Shown here: piece after piece, positions 11,808 through 19,807 of the stretch
How the letters are laid out: each line of letters opens with the position of its first letter
Numbering within the stretch: the stretch's first letter is position 1
NCBI RefSeq assembly: GCF_014196425.1
Contig: NZ_JACIDR010000001.1
Span: 1,054,001-1,118,000, forward strand
Length of the DNA stretch: 64,000 nt
Direction of reading: 5' to 3'
From: Hansschlegelia beijingensis
GTDB taxonomy: Bacteria; Pseudomonadota; Alphaproteobacteria; Rhizobiales; Methylopilaceae
Translations under genes and position numbers: made by a program
Notes under the pieces: generated by a model
Database searches by the model: none
The model's input: the letters and a program-made list of their open reading frames with translations, nothing else
Told to the model about the DNA's origin: nothing

Positions 11808-12875
11808 TCAGCGGCGCGCGAGGCCGGCGAGCTCGGTCAGCGTCTCAAGGACGAATGGCCGCCGGTCGAGGTTGAACACCTCGATTTCCCGGGCGGAACG
11901 GGCGGTTTTCTCCCACAGCTCCGCAAACCGCGCAAGGCGCGGCTCCCGCAGTGCGGCGCCCGCCGCGACGCGGGCGTGCAGCCAGTCGCCCACGAGGGCC
12001 ACAAACACCGCGAAGCGCGCTTCCGCGCCACGTCGGCCGAGATCCTCGGCCAGCGCATGAGCCGCCCTGACGTCCACCGCTGGCAACCGGTCGAGCAGGC
12101 CGCTCACCGTGGCGCGAAGCGCGGCTCCGTCGCTCGCGAGCAGAGAGAGCGCGCGCGCCACGCTGCCTTCCGCCAGTTCAGCCGCGGTCGCCAGCGCCTC
12201 CATCTCATGCTCGTCCGCCAGCTCCGGCAGTCCCTGCAGCACGTCGAGCGTCTGGCGGTCTGAGAGGGGCGCCAGACGAAGCGAGCGGCAGCGTGAACGC
12301 ACCGGCGCCGGCAGCGCACGCGGGGCGGCGCTGAGCAGAAGGAACAATGCGCGGGGCGGCGGCTCCTCCAGGGCCTTGAGAAGCGCGTTGGCGGCAGCTC
12401 CGTTCATGTCATCCGCCGTGTCGACGACGCAGACTCGCCAGCCGCCCTCCCCGGCCGTCGAGCCGAAGAAGGACGCGGTCCGGCGCACGTCGTCGACCCG
12501 GATCTCGCCGAAGAATCCTTTGCGGTCGGCGTTCCAGCCGCGCCGGAGCACCAGCAGGTCGGAGTGCGACAGCCGCGCGACCCGCCGGGCGGCGGGGTGA
12601 TCCGGCGCGATCGCAAGGTCGACGGCGCCCTGAACGGCGGGCCCTGCGGGATCAGGGTGGGCGAGGACGAAACGCGCCAGCCGATAGGCGAGGGTCGCCT
12701 TGCCGACGCCTTCGGCGCCCGAGATCAGCCAGGCGTGGTGCATCCGGTCGGAGCGATAGGCCGAAAGCAGCGCCTGCTCGGCTTCGCGGTGTCCCACCAG
12801 CCTGAGCGTCTCGCGCGGGTGCGGGCAGCCCTCCCGGCGATCCGATTCCGGCGCCCCTTCCGAAAGGTCGCTCAT
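11808..12875 (-). CDS. holB: DNA polymerase III subunit delta'
   Basis: A 355-residue AAA+ clamp-loader subunit that helps place the beta sliding clamp on DNA. The nucleotide-loop sequence [18 protein letters not shown] is at about residues 52-69. The sensor segment [20 protein letters not shown] is followed by the arginine stretch [10 protein letters not shown], as in other delta' subunits. The four-cysteine zinc module of the E. coli protein is absent, replaced by a cysteine-free segment ([15 protein letters not shown]); this is common in alphaproteobacteria. Its start overlaps the tmk stop (ATGA), so the two genes are translationally coupled. Confidence 0.94.
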   Translation of the reverse strand: MSDLSEGAPESDRREGCPHPRETLRLVGHREAEQALLSAYRSDRMHHAWLISGAEGVGKATLAYRLARFVLAHPDPAGPAVQGAVDLAIAPDHPAARRVARLSHSDLLVLRRGWNADRKGFFGEIRVDDVRRTASFFGSTAGEGGWRVCVVDTADDMNGAAANALLKALEEPPPRALFLLLSAAPRALPAPVRSRCRSLRLAPLSDRQTLDVLQGLPELADEHEMEALATAAELAEGSVARALSLLASDGAALRATVSGLLDRLPAVDVRAAHALAEDLGRRGAEARFAVFVALVGDWLHARVAAGAALREPRLARFAELWEKTARSAREIEVFNLDRRPFVLETLTELAGLARR

Positions 12876-13519
12876 GCCGGCGCCACGCTGGTGAGATCGA
12901 AGCGGCGCGAGACGACGTCCCAGATTCGGTCGGCGACCTCGTTCTCGGCGCCCGTGGCGTCGATCAGCACGCAGCGGTCTGGCTCGTGCCGACAGATGTC
13001 GATGAAGGCGCGTCTGAGCCGCTCGTGAAAGGCTCCGTCCTCGGCTTCGAAGCGGTCGCGGGCCCCCTCCCCGGCGCGTGCGCCCGCGCGCCCGAGCCCA
13101 AGCTCGGTGGGCGCATCGAGGATGAGCGTCAGGTCGGGGACGCAGTCGCCGGCCGCGACGCGTTCGAGCGCCGAGATCACGTCGGCGTCGACGGCGCCGA
13201 GCACGCCCTGATAGGCGCGCGTCGAATCGATGAAGCGATCGCAGAGAACCCAGGCGCCCTGCTCCAGCGCGGGCCGGATGACGCGGTCGACGTGGTCGGC
13301 GCGCGCGGAGGCGAGCAGCACGGTCTCGGCCAGCTGCCCGAATGGCTTGGCCCGGCCCGTGAGCAGCAGTTGCCGCAGGCGTTCGGCGCGTGGCGAACCG
13401 CCGGGCTCGCGCGTCGTCACGACGCGCTGCTCCCGTTCGCCCAGCCGCGCCGCGAGACGGCGCATCTGGGTCGACTTGCCGACGCCCTCGCCGCCTTCAA
13501 AGGTGATGAAGCGGCTCAT
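12872..13519 (-). CDS. tmk: Thymidylate kinase
   Basis: This enzyme phosphorylates dTMP to dTDP with ATP, an essential step of dTTP synthesis. The 215-residue protein has the P-loop FEGGEGVGKSTQMRRLA at the N-terminus, TTREPGGSPRAE, the DRx-type motif LCDRFIDSTRAYQG, and a lid region GARAGEGARDRFE. The length is normal. It overlaps both neighbours by four bases (ATGA with dac upstream and holB downstream), which indicates a single polycistronic unit. Confidence 0.97.
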   Translation of the reverse strand: MSRFITFEGGEGVGKSTQMRRLAARLGEREQRVVTTREPGGSPRAERLRQLLLTGRAKPFGQLAETVLLASARADHVDRVIRPALEQGAWVLCDRFIDSTRAYQGVLGAVDADVISALERVAAGDCVPDLTLILDAPTELGLGRAGARAGEGARDRFEAEDGAFHERLRRAFIDICRHEPDRCVLIDATGAENEVADRIWDVVSRRFDLTSVAPA

Positions 13520-14721
13520 CAGATCCGGGCGACGATCTTGTCGAACCAGCCGCCCAGGAGCTCGAGCGCGCCGTCGAAGGCGCGCCGGCTCATGTCTCCG
13601 ACAGGCACATCCTCCGCTGCGAGAAGCGGCGTCTCGGTCGACAGCGTTTCGCCGCGCCAGATCTTCAGGGTGCCGATCCGCGCGCCCTTCGCGATGGGCG
13701 CCACGACCGGCCCGTCATAGCTCACCCGCGCCACCACCCTCGCGTCGTCGCCTTTGGGCGTGAGCAACTCCACGGCACGGCCCGCCACCAGGGGAACGTG
13801 CAGCGTCGCGCCCCCGAACACCCGGGCTTCCGCGATGTGCTCGTCGGCTGAAAACAGCTCGCGCTGCTCGAACGCGGTGAAGCCCCAGTCGAGCAGCTTG
13901 CGCGCTTCCTGCGCCCGGTCCTTCGCCGTTTCGAGGCCGTTCAGCACGACGATCAGCCGCCGGCCGTCCCGCGCCACGGAGCCGACCAGACCGTATCCGG
14001 ACTCTTCCGTGTAGCCAGTCTTCAGCCCATCGGCGCCTTGATAGTCGGCGAGCAACGGATTGCGGTTGCGCTGGGTGATCTTGTTCCAGGTGAACTCCGG
14101 TTCCGCGAAAATCCTGTACTCTTCCGGGTAGGTCTCGATGATGTGCCGCGCGAGCTGCGCGATGTCGCGCGCGGTCATCTTCTGCTGCGGGTCAGGCAGA
14201 CCGGTCGCGTTGCGGAAGGTCGAGCGGCTCAGCCCAAGCTCCTGCGCGCGGCGGTTCATCATCTCGGCGAAGGCCGACTCGGAGCCCGCGAGGGCGACCG
14301 CAAGCGTGATCGCCGCGTCGCCGCCCGACTGGACGATCATGCCGCGCAGGAGATCCGGCAGCGGGACGTCCGAGTTCAGCTTGGCGAACATCGTCGAACC
14401 GCGCGAAGGCGCCCCGCCCCGCCGCCACGCGTCCTCGGTGATCCTGAAGCTGTCGTCGGCCTTGAGACGGCCTTCCCGCATCGCCTTGAAGACGAGTTCG
14501 GACGTCATCAGCGTGGCCATGCTGGCCGGAGCGGACGGCAGATCGGCCTGCTTCGCGAACAGGGTGGATCCCGCGCCGACGTCGTAGAGATAGGCGATCG
14601 GCGAAGTCGTGGGACTCGACGGCGCTGCTGCGAACGTCGCCTGCGGGAGCAGAGCCGCGACGGCGGTGAGGCCGAAGAGCCACGCTCTCCGCGCCGCGCC
14701 GACGGAAAGGAACCCGATCAT
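13519..14721 (-). CDS. D-alanyl-D-alanine carboxypeptidase family protein with degenerate active site
   Basis: A 400-residue protein with a signal peptide (cleavage about residue 32) and the fold of low-molecular-mass penicillin-binding proteins (DacA/DacF, peptidase S11), including the C-terminal beta-sheet domain. Intact enzymes trim the terminal D-Ala of peptidoglycan pentapeptides using SxxK, SxN and KTG motifs. Here the first reads S67-M-A-T70, without the general-base lysine, and the second reads S132-G-G134, without asparagine. Only K234-T-G is intact. The nucleophilic serine itself is present. The fold is otherwise well kept, so this looks like a pseudoenzyme or an enzyme of altered chemistry rather than a decayed gene. 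It is first in the unit with tmk and holB and about 100 bp downstream of rlpA. Confidence 0.9.
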   Translation of the reverse strand: MIGFLSVGAARRAWLFGLTAVAALLPQATFAAAPSSPTTSPIAYLYDVGAGSTLFAKQADLPSAPASMATLMTSELVFKAMREGRLKADDSFRITEDAWRRGGAPSRGSTMFAKLNSDVPLPDLLRGMIVQSGGDAAITLAVALAGSESAFAEMMNRRAQELGLSRSTFRNATGLPDPQQKMTARDIAQLARHIIETYPEEYRIFAEPEFTWNKITQRNRNPLLADYQGADGLKTGYTEESGYGLVGSVARDGRRLIVVLNGLETAKDRAQEARKLLDWGFTAFEQRELFSADEHIAEARVFGGATLHVPLVAGRAVELLTPKGDDARVVARVSYDGPVVAPIAKGARIGTLKIWRGETLSTETPLLAAEDVPVGDMSRRAFDGALELLGGWFDKIVARI

Positions 14722-14819
14722 CGCTACGCCACGCCTTTCCTCAGACAGCGAGGATAGGACGCGTCAGGTCCGCGCACAATCGAGGATGCGGAGCACGGCG
14801 GTCCGATCGATCGGCAGCG

Positions 14820-15974
14820 TTAGCGGAATGACGAATAGGCGCTGGCGAGGCCGAGCTGATGAGGGTCGCCGGCCGAAGCGAAGGCGGCGGATCCGAAGCT
14901 GTCGAAGCTGTCGGCGATGCGAGAAGCGACCTGGCCGCCAGTCGCCGGCTGCGGCGCTCCGGTCGGCTCGGACGCCGTCTTGGTCAGATCAGGCGCGGAG
15001 CTCGCCAGCACCGGCTCCGCCGGCTGGACCACGCGCTTCACAGAAGCGAGCGGCGTCGGCGTGTCGGCGGGCTGCTTCGGCTGCGCCTGAGCGAGCGCCA
15101 CGGGGACCGCTGGAGCAGCGACCGGCTCGGAGGCGGCGACGGCCGCCAGCGCGGACTCCGCCGAAGGAGCGCTCTCGGCCGCCGCATAGGCGGTCGCCGC
15201 CGGGGGCTCGACGGGCGCCGCCGCGGGCGCGGCGCTCGCCACCAGCGTCTCCGGCGAGACGCTGACTTCCGAAGCGAGCTCCGTGTCCTTCACCGGTTTG
15301 AGCGAGGCCATCTGGACGCCTTCGGGCGCGCCGGGGCGGCCGAACTCCTGATAGGTCGCGAGAAGCTTCTCGTCGTCGCGGCCGGAGAGAGGAGCGAGCC
15401 CGATATAGTCCAGCTTCACATTGCCGACGCCATCGCCGCGGAACCCGAGCACGTCGGCGGCGCGGCGCGAGACGTCGATCATGCGGCCTTTGTGATAGGG
15501 GCCGCGGTCATTGACCCTGACGACGATCGAGCGGCCGTTCTTGACGTTGGTCACCCTCACGTAGGAGGGCAGCGGCAGGTTCGGGTGAGCTGCGGTGAAG
15601 CCCTTCAGGTCGAAAGTCTCGCCGTTCGCCGTGCGACGGCCCTGAAAAGCCGCGCCGTACCACGAGGCGAGCCCAACCTGCGTGCGCTTCCGCGGCGTCG
15701 TCGCTTTCTCGGCCACAATGTAGCGCTTCGCGCCCGCCGGCCGCTCGGCGTTCGCCGCAGCGGCGACCTGCTCGGGCGGGAGCTGCGTCGCCAGCGCGGC
15801 GGGCTCAGCGGTGGCGACCTTGGACCCGTTATGGGCCGAGCAGCCTGAGAGCAGGCCCGCCAGCGCTAGGAGGCCTGCTGCAGAGGATACGGAACCGAAT
15901 TTCGCCGAACGGCGCCATGAACTTGTCGGGGAACTGTGACGCTTCGCGTTAAGTCGTGCCGCCACAGCGTTCAT
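14820..15974 (-). CDS. rlpA: Septal ring lytic transglycosylase RlpA family lipoprotein
   Basis: A 384-residue outer-membrane lipoprotein predicted to cleave glycan strands during cell separation. The signal sequence ends in the lipobox LLSGCS. The double-psi beta-barrel core starts at VGLASWYGAAFQGRRTANGE and continues through VRVTNVKNGRSIVVRVNDRG and YHKGRMIDVSRRAADVLG, which contains the catalytic-site His and Asp residues. The C-terminal 190 residues are Ala/Pro/Glu-rich, and I do not see a SPOR domain there. The ATG at 15974 has a GGA-type ribosome site and directly precedes a normal lipoprotein signal, so the 49-residue upstream extension is rejected. Its neighbour is another peptidoglycan gene. 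Confidence 0.9.
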   Translation of the reverse strand: MNAVAARLNAKRHSSPTSSWRRSAKFGSVSSAAGLLALAGLLSGCSAHNGSKVATAEPAALATQLPPEQVAAAANAERPAGAKRYIVAEKATTPRKRTQVGLASWYGAAFQGRRTANGETFDLKGFTAAHPNLPLPSYVRVTNVKNGRSIVVRVNDRGPYHKGRMIDVSRRAADVLGFRGDGVGNVKLDYIGLAPLSGRDDEKLLATYQEFGRPGAPEGVQMASLKPVKDTELASEVSVSPETLVASAAPAAAPVEPPAATAYAAAESAPSAESALAAVAASEPVAAPAVPVALAQAQPKQPADTPTPLASVKRVVQPAEPVLASSAPDLTKTASEPTGAPQPATGGQVASRIADSFDSFGSAAFASAGDPHQLGLASAYSSFR

Positions 15975-16230
15975 GCCGTTTTCCCCGTTAAGCCGGCGGA
16001 GATTGCACGCGACAGACCTGTGGATCAAGTCCGGCTGGCAAAGCGGAGCCCCGACAAGGCCCCCGCGCATCCCCCGAATCGGCTCAGCATATGTGTCCGA
16101 ACCGTCACTCTGAGTTGGCAAAATGGTCGCTTAATTGCGGCGGCAATGGGGCGTGGCAATAAAGTCTCAACCATATCCCTTAACTGGTGATGAGGAATTT
16201 CGAGACAGTCAGCCTGAACGGAACTGCGGC
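15975..16230. other. Intergenic region upstream of rlpA
   Basis: Counted up to the tRNA gene, this gap is 307 bp. It holds the rlpA 5' leader and promoter region on the minus strand and, at its right end, the tRNA promoter. The stretch around 16,115-16,200 is visibly more AT-rich than its surroundings. I see no open reading frame with a ribosome site and no hairpin terminator. Confidence 0.5.
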
Positions 16231-16259
16231 TTGCGGCCGCCGGGCCGGAAACGCTAAAT
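16231..16259 (+). promoter_or_regulatory. Putative sigma-70 promoter of tRNA-Ser
   Basis: TTGCGG (-35) and CTAAAT (-10) are separated by exactly 17 nt. The -10 box ends 22 nt before the mature tRNA 5' end, leaving a short leader, and is followed by a GC-rich discriminator as expected for stable-RNA promoters. Confidence 0.5.
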
Positions 16260-16281
16260 GCGCGGGCGCTTCGGCGATCGC

Positions 16282-16371
16282 GGAAGGGTGGCCGAGCGGT
16301 TTAAGGCAGCGGTCTTGAAAACCGCCGTGCGGGTGACCGTACCGTGGGTTCGAATCCCACCCCTTCCGCCA
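16282..16371 (+). tRNA. tRNA-Ser (anticodon UGA)
   Basis: A 90-nt class II tRNA. The acceptor arms GGAAGGG and CCCTTCC pair perfectly, the discriminator is G, and CCA is encoded. The D-arm GGCCGAGCGGTTTAAGGC is followed by an anticodon stem-loop with loop CTTGAAA, giving anticodon TGA. A long variable arm (GTGCGGGTGACCGTAC region) and the T-loop GTTCGAATC are present. The long variable arm and anticodon identify serine, decoding UCA and other UCN codons. No integrated element or repeated tRNA 3' end is seen next to it. Confidence 0.97.
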
Positions 16372-16481
16372 CTTTCCAAATCAGACAGGCTTCAGCGCTG
16401 CGTTCGACGACGCGGCTAAGGTCGCGCGGCTCGCTGACCGAGCCTGCGACGCCCGGAAGCGGTCGGTCTAGCGCCCAAACG

Positions 16482-16513
16482 AAAAAGCCCGGACGCTTGC
16501 GCGCCCGGGCTCT
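16482..16513 (-). terminator. Intrinsic terminator of the Omp25-like gene
   Basis: Read on the minus strand, this is a GC-rich stem (AGCCCGG paired with CCGGGCT) around a short loop, followed immediately by five Ts. It lies 22 bp after the stop codon of the outer membrane protein gene. Confidence 0.8.
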
Positions 16514-16534
16514 TCATTGCGTAGCAGCTAGAGC

Positions 16535-17179
16535 TTACCAGCCGAACTTGTAAGCGACGCCCGCCATCACGCGATGCTCGCTGTAGTCGGCGCGGCCACG
16601 GGCGCCGCTGAAGCTGAAGCTGTCCTTGCCGTAGTCGGCGTAGCGGTAGTCGGCGCGGACCGAGACGTTGTCGGTCGCGGCGTACTCGAGGCCGCCACCG
16701 ACGGTCCAGCCGACAGCGGTCTTGCTGTCCTTGCCGAAGCCCGCGACGCGCACCTTGCGGTCGGCGTAAGCGATACCGCCGGCGCCGTACACCAGGAAGT
16801 TCTCGAACGCGTAGCCGAGACGGGCGCGGGTCGCGCCGTTCCAGCGGGTCTGAGCCTTCACGCCGCCCGACTTGTCGTCGATGTCGGCGTAGTTGAAGTC
16901 GGTCTCAATGCCGACCACGACCGGCGAGTTGTCGAACTGGTAGTTGTAGCCAGCGTAGCCGCCGACGACGAAGCCCTTCGGCTTGATGCCGCCGATGTTG
17001 GTGTCACCCCAGCTGTAGCCGCCCTGGATACCGATGTACGGGCCGGTCCAGCTGAAGGACGGCACCGGCGCCGCGACGGCGGGAGCGGGCTCATAAGCGG
17101 GGAGATCGGCCGCGGACGCAGCCGACGCGAAAGTCAACGCCGCCACAGAGGCTGCGCCGAGAACGATATTGCGGATCAT
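16535..17179 (-). CDS. Outer membrane beta-barrel protein (Omp25/Omp31-like)
   Basis: A 214-residue small barrel. A signal peptide ends at ASAASA, and a Pro/Ala-rich segment precedes the barrel start SFSWTGPYIGIQGGYSWGD, the usual entry strand of the rhizobial Omp25 family. Later strands alternate (VVVGIETDFNYADI, TRARLGYAFENFLVYGAGG, VSVRADYRYADYG), and the chain ends with an aromatic residue (VAYKFGW), a BAM recognition signal. It probably contributes to outer membrane structure. The ATG at 17179 is preferred over an in-frame TTG at 17191. It has its own terminator and stands alone. Confidence 0.92.
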   Translation of the reverse strand: MIRNIVLGAASVAALTFASAASAADLPAYEPAPAVAAPVPSFSWTGPYIGIQGGYSWGDTNIGGIKPKGFVVGGYAGYNYQFDNSPVVVGIETDFNYADIDDKSGGVKAQTRWNGATRARLGYAFENFLVYGAGGIAYADRKVRVAGFGKDSKTAVGWTVGGGLEYAATDNVSVRADYRYADYGKDSFSFSGARGRADYSEHRVMAGVAYKFGW

Positions 17180-17338
17180 TTGGTTACCCAATCAAGTTGG
17201 ACGCGAACCCCGATGGCGGTGCGCGGTCATCGCTAAATGACCTCCCTGAGCGCCGTTGTCGACCACCGGTTTGGTCTTCCTTCCGGGGTGAGGACTTTCT
17301 GCCACTATGCTCCTAAGAGAGCCTTAATTTTCAGACAT

Positions 17339-18292
17339 CTACTTGCCGCAGAGTCGCCCTTTCGCCGCCATATATTCTAAAGAAAGCCTTTCGACGACCG
17401 TCGAAACCTGCGGCGCATCAAGGATTGCGCCAAGACCCTGTCCGGCGCCCCAGATGTCCCGCCAGGGCGTCGCAGAGGCGGCGAAGTCCATGCGGCTCTT
17501 GGCGGCTGGCTCCAGCCGGTCTGGATCCATGCCGGCCGCCGCTATGGAGGGCCGCAGATAATTGCCCGCGACGCCGGTGAAGAGCGACGTGTAGACGATG
17601 TCGCTCGCCGCCCCGTCGACCAGCATCTGCTTGTACCGCTGATCGGCGTTGGCCTCCTGCGTGGCGATGAAGCGTGTCCCGATATAGGCGAGGTCCGCGC
17701 CGAGCGCCTCGGCCGCGAGAATCGCTGCGCCGCTGGCGATCGCTCCTGAAAGCGCGATCGGTCCATCGTAGAAGGCGCGAATCTCCTGGAGCAGCGCGAA
17801 CGGGCTCAGAGTCCCGGCGTGGCCGCCGGCGCCCGCGCACACGAGGATCAGCCCGTCCACGCCGGCCCTGATCGCCTTCTCGGCGTGCCGGACGGAGATC
17901 ACGTCATGAAACACGATCCCGCCCCAGCCATGGACCGCCGCCACGACTTCGTCCGGAGGGCGAAGCGAGGTGATGACGATGGGGACGCGGTGCGCCTCGC
18001 AGACCCGCATGTCGTCCGCAAGGCGGGCGTTCGAGGCGTGGACGATCTGGTTCACCGCGTATGGCGCGACCGGAGCCTCCGGGTTCGCCGCGGCGAATTC
18101 GGCGAGCTCCCGACCGATTCGTTCCAGCCAGACGCCGAGCATCTGCGCAGGACGGGCGTTCAGCGCGGGAAACGCGCCTACGATTCCCGCCTTGCACTGC
18201 GCGATCACCAGGTCCGGCCCCGACACGATGAACATCGGGGCGCCGATCACCGGCAGCGACAGACGGCCCTGCAGTATCGGCGGAAGAGGCAT
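17339..18292 (-). CDS. Nitronate monooxygenase family protein (2-nitropropane dioxygenase-like)
   Basis: A 317-residue FMN-dependent TIM barrel. It shows VIGAPMFIVSGPDLVIAQ at the N-terminus, the phosphate-binding region CAGAGGHAG, and ADLAYIGTRFIATQEA further on. Family members oxidise nitronates such as propionate-3-nitronate to aldehydes and nitrite. The VFHDVISVRHAEKAI segment holds the likely catalytic His. Start chosen at the ATG giving MPLPPILQGRLSLP; the longer frame overlaps lipA. It follows lipA by 49 bp and could be co-transcribed, but no functional link is evident. Confidence 0.9.
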   Translation of the reverse strand: MPLPPILQGRLSLPVIGAPMFIVSGPDLVIAQCKAGIVGAFPALNARPAQMLGVWLERIGRELAEFAAANPEAPVAPYAVNQIVHASNARLADDMRVCEAHRVPIVITSLRPPDEVVAAVHGWGGIVFHDVISVRHAEKAIRAGVDGLILVCAGAGGHAGTLSPFALLQEIRAFYDGPIALSGAIASGAAILAAEALGADLAYIGTRFIATQEANADQRYKQMLVDGAASDIVYTSLFTGVAGNYLRPSIAAAGMDPDRLEPAAKSRMDFAASATPWRDIWGAGQGLGAILDAPQVSTVVERLSLEYMAAKGRLCGK

Positions 18293-18341
18293 GGTGGGCC
18301 CGAGGGAGAGACGGCCGATCTGGCTACGGGAAACCGGGTCC

Positions 18342-19322
18342 CTACTCCGCCGCCAGAACGGGGCCTTGCGAGGCCTTCGCGGCGCGGGCCGCGCGCAGCT
18401 TCTCGAAGTCCTCTCCGGCATGATGAGAGGAGCGCGTCAGCGGGCTTGCGGAGACCATGAGGAAGCCCTTGGCGTAAGCGATGGTCTCCAGCGAGGCGAA
18501 CTCCTGGGGCGGCACGAAACGCTCCACCCTTTGATGGCGGCGGGTCGGCTGGAGGTACTGCCCGATCGTGAGAAAATCGACCTCAGCCGACCGCAGATCG
18601 TCCATCAGCTGGAGCACTTCGTTCCGCTCCTCGCCCAGACCGACCATGATTCCGGACTTCGTGAAGATCGTGGGATCGAGCTCCTTCGCCCGCTGCAGCA
18701 GCCGGAGCGAGTGGAAGTAGCGCGCTCCGGGCCGCACCGTGAGGTAGAGCGAGGGAACGCATTCGAGGTTGTGGTTGAAGACGTCCGGCCGCGCTTCGAT
18801 CACGCGCTCCAGCGCCCCGTCCTTGCGGAGAAAATCCGGGGTCAGCACCTCGATCGTCGTGGCCGGGCTCGCGGCGCGCGTGGCCTCTATCACCTCGGCG
18901 AAGTGGCGTGCGCCGCCATCCGGCAGGTCGTCCCGGTCGACGGAGGTGATCACGACATGGTGCAGGCCGAGCTTCGCCACGGCTTCCGCGACCCGCGCGG
19001 GTTCGCCCGCGTCCACGGCCTCCGGCAGCCCCGTCCGCACGTTGCAGAAGGCGCAGGCCCGCGTGCAGGTGTCGCCCAGGATCATGAAGGTGGCGTGCTT
19101 CTTCGACCAGCATTCGCCGATGTTCGGGCAGCCTGCCTCCTCGCAGACCGTCACGAGCTTGTTGGACCGGACGATCTCCTGCGTCTCGCGATAGACCGGA
19201 GAGCTGGGTGCGCGAACCCTGATCCAGTCCGGCTTGGCGAGCGCCTCGCTTTCGGGGCGATTGGCCTTCTCAGGATGCCGGGGGCGCGGGGCGCCGTGGG
19301 TGCGGTCGAGCACCGTGACCAT
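18342..19322 (-). CDS. lipA: Lipoyl synthase
   Basis: A 326-residue radical SAM enzyme that inserts two sulfurs into protein-bound octanoyl groups. The auxiliary cluster motif [13 protein letters not shown] and the radical SAM motif [10 protein letters not shown] are both intact, followed by [19 protein letters not shown]. The C-terminal HHAGE segment is present. Its products, lipoyl groups, are needed on the E1 beta and E2 subunits encoded a few kilobases upstream on the same strand. The start at 19322 (MVTVLDRTH) is preferred over 19361. Spacing from lpdA, about 490 bp with one small gene between, leaves open whether it is in the pdh operon. Confidence 0.97.
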   Translation of the reverse strand: MVTVLDRTHGAPRPRHPEKANRPESEALAKPDWIRVRAPSSPVYRETQEIVRSNKLVTVCEEAGCPNIGECWSKKHATFMILGDTCTRACAFCNVRTGLPEAVDAGEPARVAEAVAKLGLHHVVITSVDRDDLPDGGARHFAEVIEATRAASPATTIEVLTPDFLRKDGALERVIEARPDVFNHNLECVPSLYLTVRPGARYFHSLRLLQRAKELDPTIFTKSGIMVGLGEERNEVLQLMDDLRSAEVDFLTIGQYLQPTRRHQRVERFVPPQEFASLETIAYAKGFLMVSASPLTRSSHHAGEDFEKLRAARAAKASQGPVLAAE

Positions 19323-19464
19323 GGCTCGAGGCGTGTCCTGTTTCGCAGCTGAAAGCCGCAAAGAGAAAGGGAGAGCAGGCGCTCGCCCGCTCTCCCCAAA
19401 CCTAGTCCATGGCTGGCCGCGCGTCGATGCGCCCGCCGGGCGCCAGAAGCGCGCCTTGAGCAGG

Positions 19465-19722
19465 TCAGGCCGTGCGGCCGCGAACCATCCGCCACACCCA
19501 GATCAGCAGACAGGCGCCGATGACCGCGATGACCGACTGCCAGATCCAGCCATCCGGCGGGACAACGCCCAGCATCCTGAGGATTGCGTTCAGGACGAGC
19601 GCGCCCACGATCCCGAGGATGATGTTCATCATCACCCCCATCTCGGATTTCATGATCTGCTCGGCGATCCATCCGGCGATGCCGCCGAGAATGATCGCCA
19701 TAATCCAGCCGACGCCTTCCAT
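19465..19722 (-). CDS. GlsB/YeaQ/YmgE family small membrane protein
   Basis: An 85-residue inner-membrane protein with three hydrophobic helices ([57 protein letters not shown]). This is the transglycosylase-associated/GlsB stress family, often induced by envelope or osmotic stress; the molecular role is unknown. A strong ribosome site (GGGGAG) precedes the ATG. It lies alone between lpdA and lipA. Confidence 0.88.
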   Translation of the reverse strand: MEGVGWIMAIILGGIAGWIAEQIMKSEMGVMMNIILGIVGALVLNAILRMLGVVPPDGWIWQSVIAVIGACLLIWVWRMVRGRTA

Positions 19723-19807
19723 GAAGCAGACTCCCCTGCGTGTTCCATCGGAATAGAGAACCGGGAGCCGACCGGACCGTTCCGCCTCGGCGTAAAAAAC
19801 CCGCGCT

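Noticed and set aside
16282-16371. tRNA-Ser 3' end as an integration site
   Set aside because: No integrase, no direct repeat of the tRNA 3' end, and ordinary chromosomal genes follow on both sides.
16344-16553. 69-residue open frame starting inside the tRNA gene
   Set aside because: It begins in the tRNA T-arm and reads through the Omp terminator; it is not a plausible gene.
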